A DNA stretch of 38,663 nt from an uncultured Acidimicrobiales bacterium. GTDB lineage: Bacteria; Actinomycetota; Acidimicrobiia; Acidimicrobiales; SHLQ01. The DNA lies in the NCBI GenBank assembly GCA_938041035.1, contig CALHYX010000105.1:1-38663 (forward strand), read 5' to 3'. Shown piece by piece: positions 1-8,254 of the stretch; position 1 is the stretch's first letter; each line of letters starts with the position of its first letter. Under the pieces are notes generated by a model. It did not search any database. It was not told the origin of the DNA and saw nothing but the letters and a program-made list of their open reading frames with translations. A program made the position numbers and the translations under genes.

Positions 1-31
1 GAACCATCTGGTGCCAGGCACCAGATGGTTC
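1..31. repeat. Perfect 15-bp-arm palindrome
   Basis: Arms at 1-15 (GAACCATCTGGTGCC) and 17-31 are exact reverse complements around one central A. The core GGTGCCAGGCACC resembles palindromic repeat elements scattered in intergenic DNA of many bacteria, but only one copy lies here. It could also act as a bidirectional terminator for the gene to the left, which is outside the window. No T-tract follows. Confidence 0.75.
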
Positions 32-79
32 GCGGTCGGGGACGAGGGTGACCGTCGAGTGGGGGAGCGGTAGGTCTTC

Positions 80-91
80 TAGGGTGGGAGG
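80..91 (+). promoter_or_regulatory. -10 box of a leaderless promoter
   Basis: TAGGGT at 80-85 fits TANNNT and ends exactly 6 nt before the ATG at 92, which would put the transcription start at or next to the start codon. The intervening GGGAGG lies flush against the ATG, too close for a normal Shine-Dalgarno. No convincing -35 is visible. Confidence 0.4.
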
Positions 92-463
92 ATGTACTTC
101 GACACCGTCGTGGAGATCTGCGAGCGGCTGCCCGAGTACCACCGCGTCGACGTGGAGGCCTGGGATAATGCGCCGACGTTTCGGGTGGGCAAGAAGAACT
201 TTCTCTTCGCGAGCGAGGACGGCTCGACGCTCGGGATGAAGCTCGACAAGGAGGAGGCCGCCGCGGTCGTGGCGTCGGATCCCGAGGTATCGCCCATGGG
301 TTACGGCCTTGGCCGCCATGGCTGGATCGACCTGAGTATCACCAAGAAGCCGACCCCGGGTCGGTGGCGTGAAATCGAAGAGTGGGTGCGGATGAGCTAC
401 ACGCTCGTGGCGCCGAAGAAGCTGGCTCGCCAGGTGCTCGAAGCCGACGGCCTCGGCTCCTAG
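92..463 (+). CDS. MmcQ/YjbR family protein
   Basis: This 123-residue protein has the size and layout of the MmcQ/YjbR family, small single-domain proteins with a CyaY-like fold that are often annotated as DNA-binding although no biochemical role is firmly known. Visible signs are the N-terminal helix with ERLPEY, a central strand pair around FRVGKKNFLFAS (residues about 30-41), and the late segment W(I/V)..SY.LVAPKKLARQ (about 97-113), which corresponds to the family's conserved Sxx(L/T)vxPKK region. The start is the ATG just after a candidate leaderless promoter. The next gene starts 10 nt after the stop on the same strand, so the two may be cotranscribed. The stop codon lies in a CTAG tetramer. 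Confidence 0.85.
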   Translation: MYFDTVVEICERLPEYHRVDVEAWDNAPTFRVGKKNFLFASEDGSTLGMKLDKEEAAAVVASDPEVSPMGYGLGRHGWIDLSITKKPTPGRWREIEEWVRMSYTLVAPKKLARQVLEADGLGS

Positions 464-472
464 GCTGCCGCG

Positions 473-1309
473 ATGGCCGAGAGCGGAGAACCCGACCCCC
501 GCTTCACCGCGCTGGCCGACGAGTTCGAAACGCGCGGCTACGTCGTGGTCGACCTCGACGTGACCTCCGATGTGCTCGACGCGGCGGTCTCGGACATGGC
601 CGTCTTTCTCCGTGGCGAAGAATCCGCTCCCGGGGTCTCGGTCGAGCCGGGGCGGGTGCAAGACGGTTGGCGGGTGAGCGGTGCCGTGCGTTCGCTGGCC
701 CTCGATGCGGGAATTCTCGAGCTGCTCGGAGCGCTCTACGGGCGGGCCCCGCTGCCCTTCCAGACCCTCAACTTCCCGGTGGGGACCGAGCAGCGCCCCC
801 ACGCCGACGCCATCCACTTCAGTACCAAACCGGCCGGCTTCATGTGCGGCGTGTGGGTGGCGCTCGAGGACATCGACCGCGACAACGGGCCGCTGATCTA
901 CTACCCGGGCAGTCAGCGGCTGGGGGAGATCTCGATCGCCGACATCGAGCGTGACGGATACCTCGCCGACGGGCTTCCCGAGCTGCCGAAGCACCGTCAG
1001 CTCCTGCGCCGGGCCCGGGGTCAAACCCCGCATCCGGACTGGTTCGGCATGTGTTATCAGCGCTACCTCGAGTACCTGATGGACAAGGTCGACGAACACG
1101 GCTTCGAGCCCGAGTACGGCCTGCTGAAGAAGGGTCAGGCCCTGGTGTGGGCCTCGGACCTGTTCCACGGCGGCGCGCCGCAGAACGATCCACAGCGCAC
1201 TCGCCACAGCCAGGTCACCCACTACTTCTTCGAAGGCTGCGAGTACTACACGCCGCTCACGTCGTATCGGGGCAAGCTCGCGATGCGCGACCCCGAGTGG
1301 ATTCGCTAG
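473..1309 (+). CDS. PhyH-type Fe(II)/2-oxoglutarate dioxygenase
   Basis: This 278-residue protein belongs to the phytanoyl-CoA dioxygenase family, which hydroxylates small molecules or acyl-CoAs using Fe(II), O2 and 2-oxoglutarate. The facial triad is visible as H110-x-D112 in RPHADAIHF and H232 in DLFHGGAP, with R244 as the likely 2-oxoglutarate-binding residue. The stretch GVWVALEDIDRDNGPL (about 126-141) is the usual strand after the HxD motif. The substrate cannot be deduced. The ATG is 10 nt after the MmcQ-like gene. The TAG stop (1307-1309) shares a CTAG tetramer with the stop of the convergent photolyase gene, so the two genes overlap by 4 nt. Confidence 0.88.
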   Translation: MAESGEPDPRFTALADEFETRGYVVVDLDVTSDVLDAAVSDMAVFLRGEESAPGVSVEPGRVQDGWRVSGAVRSLALDAGILELLGALYGRAPLPFQTLNFPVGTEQRPHADAIHFSTKPAGFMCGVWVALEDIDRDNGPLIYYPGSQRLGEISIADIERDGYLADGLPELPKHRQLLRRARGQTPHPDWFGMCYQRYLEYLMDKVDEHGFEPEYGLLKKGQALVWASDLFHGGAPQNDPQRTRHSQVTHYFFEGCEYYTPLTSYRGKLAMRDPEWIR

Positions 1310-2796
1310 AGCTCACCCGCACCGATGGCGACGATGACTTCGGCGGCCCGCGTGCGAACGGCGTCGAGGTCCGCTAGCCGGCGCATTCCGCCGAGCTGGT
1401 TGCCGAGCCGATGGTTGCCCGTCAACGCCGCCTCGTTGCGAGCGAGGAAGTCCCAGTAGAGCGTGGTGAACGGGCACGCCTTCTCGCCGGTGCGTTTGGT
1501 GGGGTCGAACCGGCACCCTTTGCAGAAGTTGCTCATCTTGTTGATGTAGCGGCCGCCCGCCGCGTACGGCTTGGTGGCCATCCGGCCGCCGTCGGCGTGC
1601 AGGGCCATGCCGAGCACGTTGGGAATCATCACCCATTCGGCTCCGTCGACGAAACGCTCCCACATCCAGTCGACCATGGCCTGGGGCTTCACCCCGATGA
1701 GCAGGGCGAGGTTGCCGAGGATCATCAGCCGCTCGATGTGATGCACGTAGCCGTGGCTGTCGACTCGAGCGACGACGTCGGACACGCACGCCATCTCGGT
1801 TTCTCCGCCGAGCAGGGCAGGAGGGATGGGGTGTTGGGCATCGAGGACGTTGACGTCTCGGTACTCCGGCATCCACAGCCAGTACAGGCCCCAGACGTAC
1901 TCGCGCCATCCGATGATCTGGCGGATGAACCCCTCGACCGACGCGATGGGTGCCCGGCCTTCCCGGTAGGCGGCTTCGGCGGCATCGCAGATCTCGGCGG
2001 GGTGCAACAGACCGATGTTCATCGAGCTGGCCAGGGCCGAGTGGGCGAGCTTCCATTCGCCGGTGAGCATGGCGTCCTCGTACGGGCCGAAGGGTCCCAG
2101 GGCGTGGTCGACGAAGTCGTGAAGTCGCTCGAGAGCCTGGGCGCGAGAGGTCGGCCAGATGCCGCTGGGTTCGGCGCCGACGGGCTCGGTCCATTCCTCG
2201 ACAGTGGCCAGCACCGCGGCATCGATGTCGTCCGGTTCGATCGGCGGGGGCCGTTGCCAGGCCCGGCCGTCCCGAGGCGGTGGTTCCCGGTTGTCGTGGT
2301 CGAAGTTCCACCGACCCTCCACGGGCTGGTCGCCGTCCATGAGGTACCCCAGGCGGGACCGTTGCCACCGATAGAAATGCTCCATGGTGAGGCTCTTTCG
2401 GCCCTCGGCCCACTCGGCGAACTCGTCGTAGTGACACAGAAACTGATTGGACCGAACCGGCTCGACACCCAGCTCGCCGAAGCGCGCCAGCGCATCCCAG
2501 CTCATCGGCTCGGTCGCCACGATCCGCTCGGGCGCAAACTCGGCGCGGTGGGCCTGGAGACCGGCGGCGAAGCTCTCGGCCCGGCGGTAGTCGACGGTGT
2601 GGCCCTGCTCGCGCAGCTCTCCGGCGAACCGCCGCATAGCCGTCAGCACGAGGTGGGCGCGCTGGCGATGCCAGCGCCGGCCGCCGACCTTGGCTCGACT
2701 CTCGATGAAGAGGACGCAGCACTGGCCCGGTTCGGTTCCGGCGAGGCTTGAAACATCGGGATGGAGCTGGTCGCCGAGGATCCACACGGTGTGCAC
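1306..2796 (-). CDS. Iron-sulfur bacterial cryptochrome/photolyase (PhrB type)
   Basis: This 496-residue protein is of the FeS-BCP/CryPro group, FAD enzymes that repair (6-4) photoproducts with light. The N-terminus WILGDQLHPD is the family hallmark. Four cysteines at 337, 425, 428 and 441 have the same spacing (88, 3, 13) as the 4Fe-4S ligands of Agrobacterium PhrB (350, 438, 441, 454), and the segment CKGCRFDPTKRTGEKAC contains the last three. The FAD domain includes SSMNIGLLHP and a W/Y-rich region GWREYVWGLYWLWMP (about 296-310). The annotated start is a GTG; another in-frame GTG 9 nt downstream (2787) is possible. A TAAGAAT sequence (minus strand, 2808-2802) 5 nt before the start could be a -10 box for a leaderless transcript. 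Divergent from the aldehyde dehydrogenase gene. Confidence 0.93.
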   Translation of the reverse strand: MHTVWILGDQLHPDVSSLAGTEPGQCCVLFIESRAKVGGRRWHRQRAHLVLTAMRRFAGELREQGHTVDYRRAESFAAGLQAHRAEFAPERIVATEPMSWDALARFGELGVEPVRSNQFLCHYDEFAEWAEGRKSLTMEHFYRWQRSRLGYLMDGDQPVEGRWNFDHDNREPPPRDGRAWQRPPPIEPDDIDAAVLATVEEWTEPVGAEPSGIWPTSRAQALERLHDFVDHALGPFGPYEDAMLTGEWKLAHSALASSMNIGLLHPAEICDAAEAAYREGRAPIASVEGFIRQIIGWREYVWGLYWLWMPEYRDVNVLDAQHPIPPALLGGETEMACVSDVVARVDSHGYVHHIERLMILGNLALLIGVKPQAMVDWMWERFVDGAEWVMIPNVLGMALHADGGRMATKPYAAGGRYINKMSNFCKGCRFDPTKRTGEKACPFTTLYWDFLARNEAALTGNHRLGNQLGGMRRLADLDAVRTRAAEVIVAIGAGEL

Positions 2797-2822
2797 CAGA
2801 CATTCTTAGCGGTTGCCGCTGG

Positions 2823-2914
2823 AGCACGAAGCGTCGAACGACCCTTGCTCGCCGTGCTGCAACCGAGGCCCATCGGCTAGGAAAGTGGTCACCCTCGGTT
2901 GTTTCCGATGGGCC
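2823..2914 (+). promoter_or_regulatory. Structured leader with crossing helices
   Basis: The 137-bp gap before the aldehyde dehydrogenase holds nested and crossing inverted repeats. A 6-bp stem pairs 2823-2828 with 2853-2858. Then CAACCGAGG (2860-2868) is complementary to CCTCGGTTG (2893-2901), and GGCCCATCGG (2867-2876) is complementary to CCGATGGGCC (2905-2914). The last two helices interleave, so they form either an H-type pseudoknot or two alternative folds. They end 9 nt before the AGGAGA ribosome-binding site. A further 5-bp hairpin lies at 2808-2820. I recognise no known riboswitch class; a cis-regulatory RNA is inference. Confidence 0.5.
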
Positions 2915-2933
2915 GCCAGCACAGGAGAACACC

Positions 2934-4367
2934 ATGGATTTCAGCGAAAACACCGGCAAGTTCTACATCGACGGCGCTTGGGTCGACCCCAGCACCGAAA
3001 CCACCGCCGAGGTCATCAACCCGGCGACTGAGCAACCGATCGCCTCGATCGCCATGGGTGGCGCGGCCGACGTCGACGCCGCTGTCAACGCTGCTGCCGC
3101 CGCCTTTGACAACTGGTCGCAAACCTCGGTCGAGGAACGGGTCGACCTGCTCAACAAGATCACCGAGGGCATCGGCGCCCGCGGCGACGATCTCGCCGCC
3201 GCGATCAGCGCCGAGATGGGCGCCCCGACCGGTCTCGCCAAGGCGGCCCAGGCCCCGAGTGGGCTCATGCATTTCGCCACCACGGCGGGCATCCTCGCCG
3301 ACTACCAGTTCGAAGAGCAGGTCGGATCCTCGCTGATCGTCAAGGAGCCGGTGGGCGTGGTGGGCATGATCACCCCGTGGAACTGGCCGCTCAACCAGAT
3401 CGCCTGCAAGGTCGCACCCGCCCTCGCCGCGGGTTGCACCATGGTGCTGAAGCCGTCCGAGGTCGCACCGCTGAACGCCATCCTGTTCGCCGAGATCCTG
3501 CACGACGCCGGTGTGCCCGCCGGGGTCTTCAACCTGGTGAACGGCGACGGTCCCACGGTCGGTGCGGCCCTGTCGTCACACCCGGGTGTCGACATGATGT
3601 CGTTCACCGGATCGACCCGCGCCGGTGTTGAGGTGGCCAAGAACGCGGCACCGACGGTCAAGCGCGTCGCCCAGGAACTGGGCGGCAAGTCGGCCAACAT
3701 CATCCTCGACGACGCCGATCTGGCCGAAGCGATCGGACGCGACGCGTTCGGCATGTGCATGAACTCGGGTCAGTCCTGCAACGCCGGAACCCGGATGCTG
3801 GTACCGAACGCCAAGATGGATGAGGCCGCCGCCGTGGCCAAAGCCGCCATGGAAGCGACCACCGTCGGCGACCCGACGAGCGACGCCACCACGCTCGGCC
3901 CGGTGGTATCGGAGGTGCAGTGGAACAAGATCCAGGAGCTCATCCAGGCGGGCATCGATGAAGGCGCGACCCTCGTGACCGGCGGGGTCGGGCGCCCCGA
4001 TGGGCTCGCGGCCGGCTACTACGTGAAGCCCACGCTGTTCGCGAACGTCACCAACGACATGCGCATCGCCCAGGAGGAGATCTTCGGACCGGTGCTCGTC
4101 ATGATTGGCTATGAAGACGATGACGACGCGGTTCGCATCGCCAACGATTCGGTGTACGGCCTCGCCGGCTACGTATCGGGCGGCCAGGAACGAGCGGTCG
4201 ACGTCGCCCGCCGGATCCGTACGGGCAACATGCACGTCAACGGTGCCGGGCCGGACTTCAACGCCCCGTTCGGTGGGTACAAGCAGTCGGGCAACGGTCG
4301 CGAGTGGGGCAGCCACGGGCTCGACGAGTTCCTCGAGACCAAGGCCATTCTCGGCGCCAACGTCTAG
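2934..4367 (+). CDS. NAD(P)+-dependent aldehyde dehydrogenase
   Basis: This 477-residue enzyme oxidises an aldehyde to the acid with NAD(P)+. Motifs in order are the cofactor-binding TPWNWPLNQIACKVAPAL with KPSE, the catalytic glutamate in QELGGKSANI, the catalytic cysteine in NSGQSCNAGTRM, and the C-terminal EEIFGPVL and PFGGYKQSGNGRE segments. Length is normal for the family. I chose ATG 2934 because AGGAGA (2923-2928) precedes it at good spacing and the N-terminus FYIDGAWVDPST matches family starts; an upstream open frame exists but would run through the structured leader. The substrate is unknown. The TAG stop overlaps the convergent permease stop by 4 nt within CTAG. Confidence 0.94.
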   Translation: MDFSENTGKFYIDGAWVDPSTETTAEVINPATEQPIASIAMGGAADVDAAVNAAAAAFDNWSQTSVEERVDLLNKITEGIGARGDDLAAAISAEMGAPTGLAKAAQAPSGLMHFATTAGILADYQFEEQVGSSLIVKEPVGVVGMITPWNWPLNQIACKVAPALAAGCTMVLKPSEVAPLNAILFAEILHDAGVPAGVFNLVNGDGPTVGAALSSHPGVDMMSFTGSTRAGVEVAKNAAPTVKRVAQELGGKSANIILDDADLAEAIGRDAFGMCMNSGQSCNAGTRMLVPNAKMDEAAAVAKAAMEATTVGDPTSDATTLGPVVSEVQWNKIQELIQAGIDEGATLVTGGVGRPDGLAAGYYVKPTLFANVTNDMRIAQEEIFGPVLVMIGYEDDDDAVRIANDSVYGLAGYVSGGQERAVDVARRIRTGNMHVNGAGPDFNAPFGGYKQSGNGREWGSHGLDEFLETKAILGANV

Positions 4368-7225
4368 TCGGCCAGCCGCAGCGCTTCGCTCGGCCGCAGT
4401 CGTGCCGCACGTATCGCGGGCACGATTGCGGCCACCACCGCACCGATGAGTGGCAGCAGCACGACCAGAACGAGCGCGCTCGTCGGGAAGACAAAGGGGA
4501 GTGGTTCGTCGAGCGCGTCGGACCCGGAGATGAGCTGGCGGGCGGTCAACAACCCGAGCGCGGCGCCGGAAACGATGCCGAGGAATCCAATGAAGGCCGC
4601 CTCGGTGAGGAACATCGACCGGACACCGCCGGTGGGAAACCCCATCGAGCGCAGCATGCCGATCTCGCGGCGTCGTTCCCGGACGGCGCGCACGAGAGTG
4701 ACGCCGAGGCCGGCGATACCGATCACCAGTCCGAGGGCGAGGTACCCGCGCAGGAGCCGGAAGAAGCCCAGCTCCTGGGACAGGAACCGTCCAACGCGGT
4801 GTCGGAAGGTCTCCGCGCTCGCACCGTTGGTGACGAACGCGGCGTCTATGGCCTCGGCGAGATCGTCGGCGCTTGTGTCCGCCGTGGCCGTCACGTAGTG
4901 CCGAGTTATTCGAAACCCGCCGGGCATCTGCTCGCGCACGAGGTCGGCGGAGACCCAGGGCCCGGCGAAGGTGAAGTCGTTCTGCACGACGCCGATGACC
5001 GTCATCTCCTGGGTGAACCCGGAGGCGGTGTACATCGTGACCCGATCCTGGAGGTTCACCTCGACGCCATCGCTTCCGGCGGCGAGGAACCAGCTCGGGA
5101 CGACGACGAGCGTCGGGTCGGTCGCGACGGCCTCGAACGCTTCGGCATCGGTGGCGAAGCGGTCGGCGCGAAGTTCCAATTGGGGGGCACCCGTGTTTCC
5201 GAACCCGGGGTCGATACCCGATAGTCGCCAGCGGTCGGGGTCTTCGATGCTCTCGGCGTCGAAGTCGGCCGACCACCGCGGCACCGCCCGGATGATGGGG
5301 GAGGCCGAGGCCACCCCGGGAAGGTCCGTGAGGTCCCCGGTGGCGATCGGGTTGGCCGAATTGGCGTCGACCATCATGTCGCGCCCGGCGGAAATCTCGG
5401 TGACGATGTCGTCGTCCTGACCGCCCAGCGTGCTGGACATCACCGAGATGAAGGTGAGGCTGAAGATGATGAGGCTGAACATTGCGAGGGAGAGCGCGGT
5501 CCGGAACGTCCGGGCGACCGGGTAGGCCAGGCCGAGCCGGGCGGCCGTCGCCGGGCGGCTGCCCAGGTCGAGGAGTCGGCGCATCCAGGGGCCAATCACG
5601 GTGGCGATGGCGGTGCCACCGGCCACGAGGATTATGCCGAGGACCAGAAACGTGGGTAGCTCGACGTCGGTGGTGACGTCCTTGGGCAGGATCTGCGCCC
5701 AGAACGCTCCCCACAGGACGACGGCGGAGCCCGCGGCGACGGCGAGCAGGTCGTTGCGCACCCAGCGTTTCAGGAGCAGCCCCGCGCCGAGGATCATCAG
5801 CGCCGGGCCGGCGAGCGCGGGGATGACGCTTTTTCCGCCGAGACCCGGCCCAATCAGGAGGGCGACCCCGACCACGGCGAGGACCAATCCGCCGACACTC
5901 AGCAGGAGCTGACCGCGCGCGGTCACCGGTTCGGGGAGGTCGCGGATGGCCCGGATGATGTTCAGCCGGCTGATGCGCCATGAGGTGACCCAGATCGCCA
6001 GGAGGGAGATGACCAACCCGGTGAGCGCCGCCTGAAGCAGGCTGATCGGCTCGACGGCGAGAATGAGCGAGAAGTCATTGCCGCTGGTGGCGAAGATGTC
6101 CTGGGTGAGTTTCACCACCGCCCAGCCGACGCCAATGCCGCCGAGCGCTCCGACCGCGGCGGCGATGATCGCGTAGATGGCCCCTTCGAGCCCGAACGAT
6201 CGCACGAGGGTGCCCTGCCGCCAGCCGATGGCGCGAAGCACGCCCATCGTGGGCTTGCGTTCCTCGGCCAACATCACAAAGAGGTTGACCAGCAACAAGA
6301 TGCCGGCCACGACGCTGAACCCGCCGACCACCGAGAAGATCTGGGTGAGCTCGTCGCCCTCTTCCTCGGCATCGCGGAGAATGTCGAGTTTCTGGGGGGA
6401 TTGGTCGTGGTCGATCCCGGCGGCGCGGAGCCGGTCGCCGGTAGCGGTTTCGATGCGCCGCACGTTCCTTGGATCCTCGGTCGAGTCGAACACGCCGCCG
6501 TCGTTCGACACCAGCACCAGCGCCGACGGAGGCTCGGCTCCGAGCGGTGGTTCCGCGGCGACGGAGTCGAGCAGGGCGGGGTCGATGTAGGCGTCGGAGA
6601 ATCCGCCCAACCCTTCGCTCGGCATGAGCGCGATGAGTTCGAGGTCGATCCGTTCTCCGTAGGCGTAGACGGCGACGAGGTCGCCAATCTCGACGTCGAG
6701 TTCGGCGCGGGTATCGGTATTGATCACGATCTCGTCGAGCCCGGGAGCCGGGACGTCCGCCAGAGCGGTGATCGAGGGATCGGCGCCGAACGAGCGAGCG
6801 GCGTCCATGTCGACGGCTGAGATGCGCAGGCTCGGTTCGGCGTTGGTTGCGTCCGCGTTGGACAGCGCGGCACCGATCGACGTGATCGCGAGGACACCGT
6901 CGACGCCCGCGATCGTTCCGGGTCCTTCGATCGCCACCAGAGCATCATCGAGGTCGTCGACGTTGGTGACCCGCACCACCTGGTCGACGGGGCCGAGTTC
7001 CGTGCGGGCGATGTCGCGGATGGATCGGTCGAAGGTGTCGCCCACGATGAAGGCGGCGGCGATGATCGCAGTGCCGAGGGCGGAGCCGAGCACCACGAGG
7101 GCGGCTTCGCCGGGGCGCCGCACGATGTTGCGCAGCCCGACGCGCCGAAGGTCGGGTCGGCGAATGAGGTCGACGAGGGCCGGCAGGGTGAGCAGGACGG
7201 CGATAGCCGCGAGGACGGTGACCAT
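4364..7225 (-). CDS. FtsX/MacB-type ABC transporter permease (two-domain)
   Basis: A 953-residue membrane protein with duplicated FtsX architecture. There is an N-terminal hydrophobic helix, a second helix after LRNIVRRPGEAALVVLG, and a first extracytoplasmic MacB-like domain (about 60-290). A first block of helices (about 300-430) contains the conserved ILRAIGWRQ-like turn. Further helices follow, then a second extracytoplasmic domain (about 590-790) and the final FtsX helices with IGMLRSMGFPTGGVRSMFL (about 844-862). Such permeases pair with MacB/LolD ATPases for export of peptides, lipids or antibiotics, or for transmembrane signalling; the substrate is not evident. It starts 1 nt after the stop of the ATPase gene, so the two form an operon. 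Confidence 0.93.
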   Translation of the reverse strand: MVTVLAAIAVLLTLPALVDLIRRPDLRRVGLRNIVRRPGEAALVVLGSALGTAIIAAAFIVGDTFDRSIRDIARTELGPVDQVVRVTNVDDLDDALVAIEGPGTIAGVDGVLAITSIGAALSNADATNAEPSLRISAVDMDAARSFGADPSITALADVPAPGLDEIVINTDTRAELDVEIGDLVAVYAYGERIDLELIALMPSEGLGGFSDAYIDPALLDSVAAEPPLGAEPPSALVLVSNDGGVFDSTEDPRNVRRIETATGDRLRAAGIDHDQSPQKLDILRDAEEEGDELTQIFSVVGGFSVVAGILLLVNLFVMLAEERKPTMGVLRAIGWRQGTLVRSFGLEGAIYAIIAAAVGALGGIGVGWAVVKLTQDIFATSGNDFSLILAVEPISLLQAALTGLVISLLAIWVTSWRISRLNIIRAIRDLPEPVTARGQLLLSVGGLVLAVVGVALLIGPGLGGKSVIPALAGPALMILGAGLLLKRWVRNDLLAVAAGSAVVLWGAFWAQILPKDVTTDVELPTFLVLGIILVAGGTAIATVIGPWMRRLLDLGSRPATAARLGLAYPVARTFRTALSLAMFSLIIFSLTFISVMSSTLGGQDDDIVTEISAGRDMMVDANSANPIATGDLTDLPGVASASPIIRAVPRWSADFDAESIEDPDRWRLSGIDPGFGNTGAPQLELRADRFATDAEAFEAVATDPTLVVVPSWFLAAGSDGVEVNLQDRVTMYTASGFTQEMTVIGVVQNDFTFAGPWVSADLVREQMPGGFRITRHYVTATADTSADDLAEAIDAAFVTNGASAETFRHRVGRFLSQELGFFRLLRGYLALGLVIGIAGLGVTLVRAVRERRREIGMLRSMGFPTGGVRSMFLTEAAFIGFLGIVSGAALGLLTARQLISGSDALDEPLPFVFPTSALVLVVLLPLIGAVVAAIVPAIRAARLRPSEALRLAD

Positions 7226-7226
7226 C

Positions 7227-7931
7227 TCAGTGGATCCCGTCGGTCGTGGGCGCGCCGTCGTAGGTGATGAGACCGTCGCGCACGTGCACGGTGCGGGTGC
7301 CTATCGCGCCGATGCCGCGATCGTGGGTGACCATCAACACGCTCTGGCCCGCCTCGTTGACCTCGAGCAGAAGATCGATGATGGCGCCGGCCGTCTCGCT
7401 GTCCAGATTGCCGGTGGGCTCGTCGGCCCAGATGATCGCCGGCTGAGTCACGAGTGCTCGAGCGATGGCCACCCGCTGCTGCTCGCCTCCGGAAAGTTCG
7501 CGGGGTCGGTTCTGGCGGCGGTCGGCGAGGCCCACTCGTTCGAGCATGTCCTGGGCCCGTTGGCGGGCCTCTTTGTTGGAGACGCCCAGGATGCCGAGGG
7601 GTACCTCGACGTTTTCTTCCGCCGACAGCACGGGGATGAGGTTGAAGCTCTGGAAGATGAAGCCCATGCGCTCGGCTCGATGTTGGGTGCGGGCGCCGTC
7701 GCGCATGGCGTGGATCTCGTCACCGTCGATGTGCACCGTGCCCGAATCGATGGTGTCGATGCCGGACAAACAGTTCAGCAGCGTGGTTTTCCCGTTGCCC
7801 GATGGCCCCATCACGGTGATGAGGTCGCCGGAGTCGATGTCGAGATCGACGCCGCGCAGAGCAGGTACCTCGAGCTTTCCGGATCGATAGGTCTTGGTGA
7901 CCTCTCGTGCTCGCAGAATGTTCTGTCCCAT
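7227..7931 (-). CDS. MacB/LolD-type ABC transporter ATPase
   Basis: A 234-residue ATPase that would power the adjoining FtsX-type permease. It has Walker A GPSGNGKTT, Q-loop FIFQSFNLIPVLSA, signature LSGGEQQRVAIARAL, Walker B IIWADEPTGNLD and the H-loop MVTHD. I placed the start at the ATG of MGQNIL (7931), with GGAG just upstream. ATGs at 7940 and 7943 are also possible. The open frame continues to 8045, but that extension would cross the likely promoter and direct repeats and shows no family similarity. The last codon is followed after 1 nt by the permease ATG, indicating tight coupling. Confidence 0.93.
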   Translation of the reverse strand: MGQNILRAREVTKTYRSGKLEVPALRGVDLDIDSGDLITVMGPSGNGKTTLLNCLSGIDTIDSGTVHIDGDEIHAMRDGARTQHRAERMGFIFQSFNLIPVLSAEENVEVPLGILGVSNKEARQRAQDMLERVGLADRRQNRPRELSGGEQQRVAIARALVTQPAIIWADEPTGNLDSETAGAIIDLLLEVNEAGQSVLMVTHDRGIGAIGTRTVHVRDGLITYDGAPTTDGIH

Positions 7932-7962
7932 GGGCTCCATCATCGACCAGGTTGCCGTGCTG

Positions 7963-7999
7963 ACTCTATGGGGTATCACCCTGAGCGGACCCTGAGTGG
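7963..7999 (-). promoter_or_regulatory. Promoter with tandem 11-bp direct repeat
   Basis: On the minus strand TAGAGT (7968-7963) fits a -10 box about 32 nt before the ATPase start. Immediately upstream, two head-to-tail 11-bp units occupy 7978-7988 and 7989-7999 (plus strand ACCCTGAGCGG and ACCCTGAGTGG, 10 of 11 identical). An 11-bp direct-repeat period is typical of OmpR/PhoB-family operators, and exporters of this type are often controlled by such regulators. No response-regulator gene is adjacent. Confidence 0.4.
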
Positions 8000-8126
8000 T
8001 CACCGTCGACCTACGGCGGGCCGACGAGCGATTTTCGACCGTCATGAAATCGCAACATTCCGGAGTAGACCTTTTGGCCTCCTCGGACGTGTGTATGACA
8101 TATGAGCGATTGAAGACGGCGAGGGA

Positions 8127-8162
8127 GCCGAAAACGTTCCGAGTAGCTCGGAAGGATTCGGC
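8127..8162 (+). promoter_or_regulatory. Stem-loop in leader of SGNH gene
   Basis: The 323-bp divergent gap 7932-8254 holds no convincing gene. Besides the ATPase promoter it contains this hairpin: outer stem GCCGAA/TTCGGC (8127-8132 with 8157-8162), internal loop of 4 and 3 nt, inner stem TTCCGAG/CTCGGAA (8137-8143 with 8147-8153) closed by TAG. A smaller GCAGGG/CCCTGC hairpin lies at 8202-8219. Both lie on the path of a transcript into the SGNH gene. Function unknown. Confidence 0.45.
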
Positions 8163-8254
8163 GGAAGAAGACGTCTAACGATCACTGAACGCACGACAGC
8201 GGCAGGGCCCTCACCCTGCGCGCCCCGTCGGCTAGAGGCGAATGGGAGAACCGA

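Noticed and set aside
1411..2751. 446-codon plus-strand frame opposite the photolyase gene
   Set aside because: Antisense shadow without recognisable domains; the photolyase frame carries the full set of Fe-S cysteines.
1313..2959. 548-codon minus-strand frame overlapping the photolyase gene
   Set aside because: Out-of-frame shadow of the photolyase; Arg-rich, no domains, and it would run through the structured leader.
3576..5981. 801-codon minus-strand open frame crossing the aldehyde dehydrogenase end and the permease
   Set aside because: Arg/Pro/His-rich translation without motifs; both genes it overlaps have unmistakable family signatures.
7996..8178. 60-codon plus-strand ORF in the divergent gap before the SGNH gene
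   Set aside because: No ribosome-binding site, no family resemblance, and it crosses the direct repeat end and the leader hairpin.
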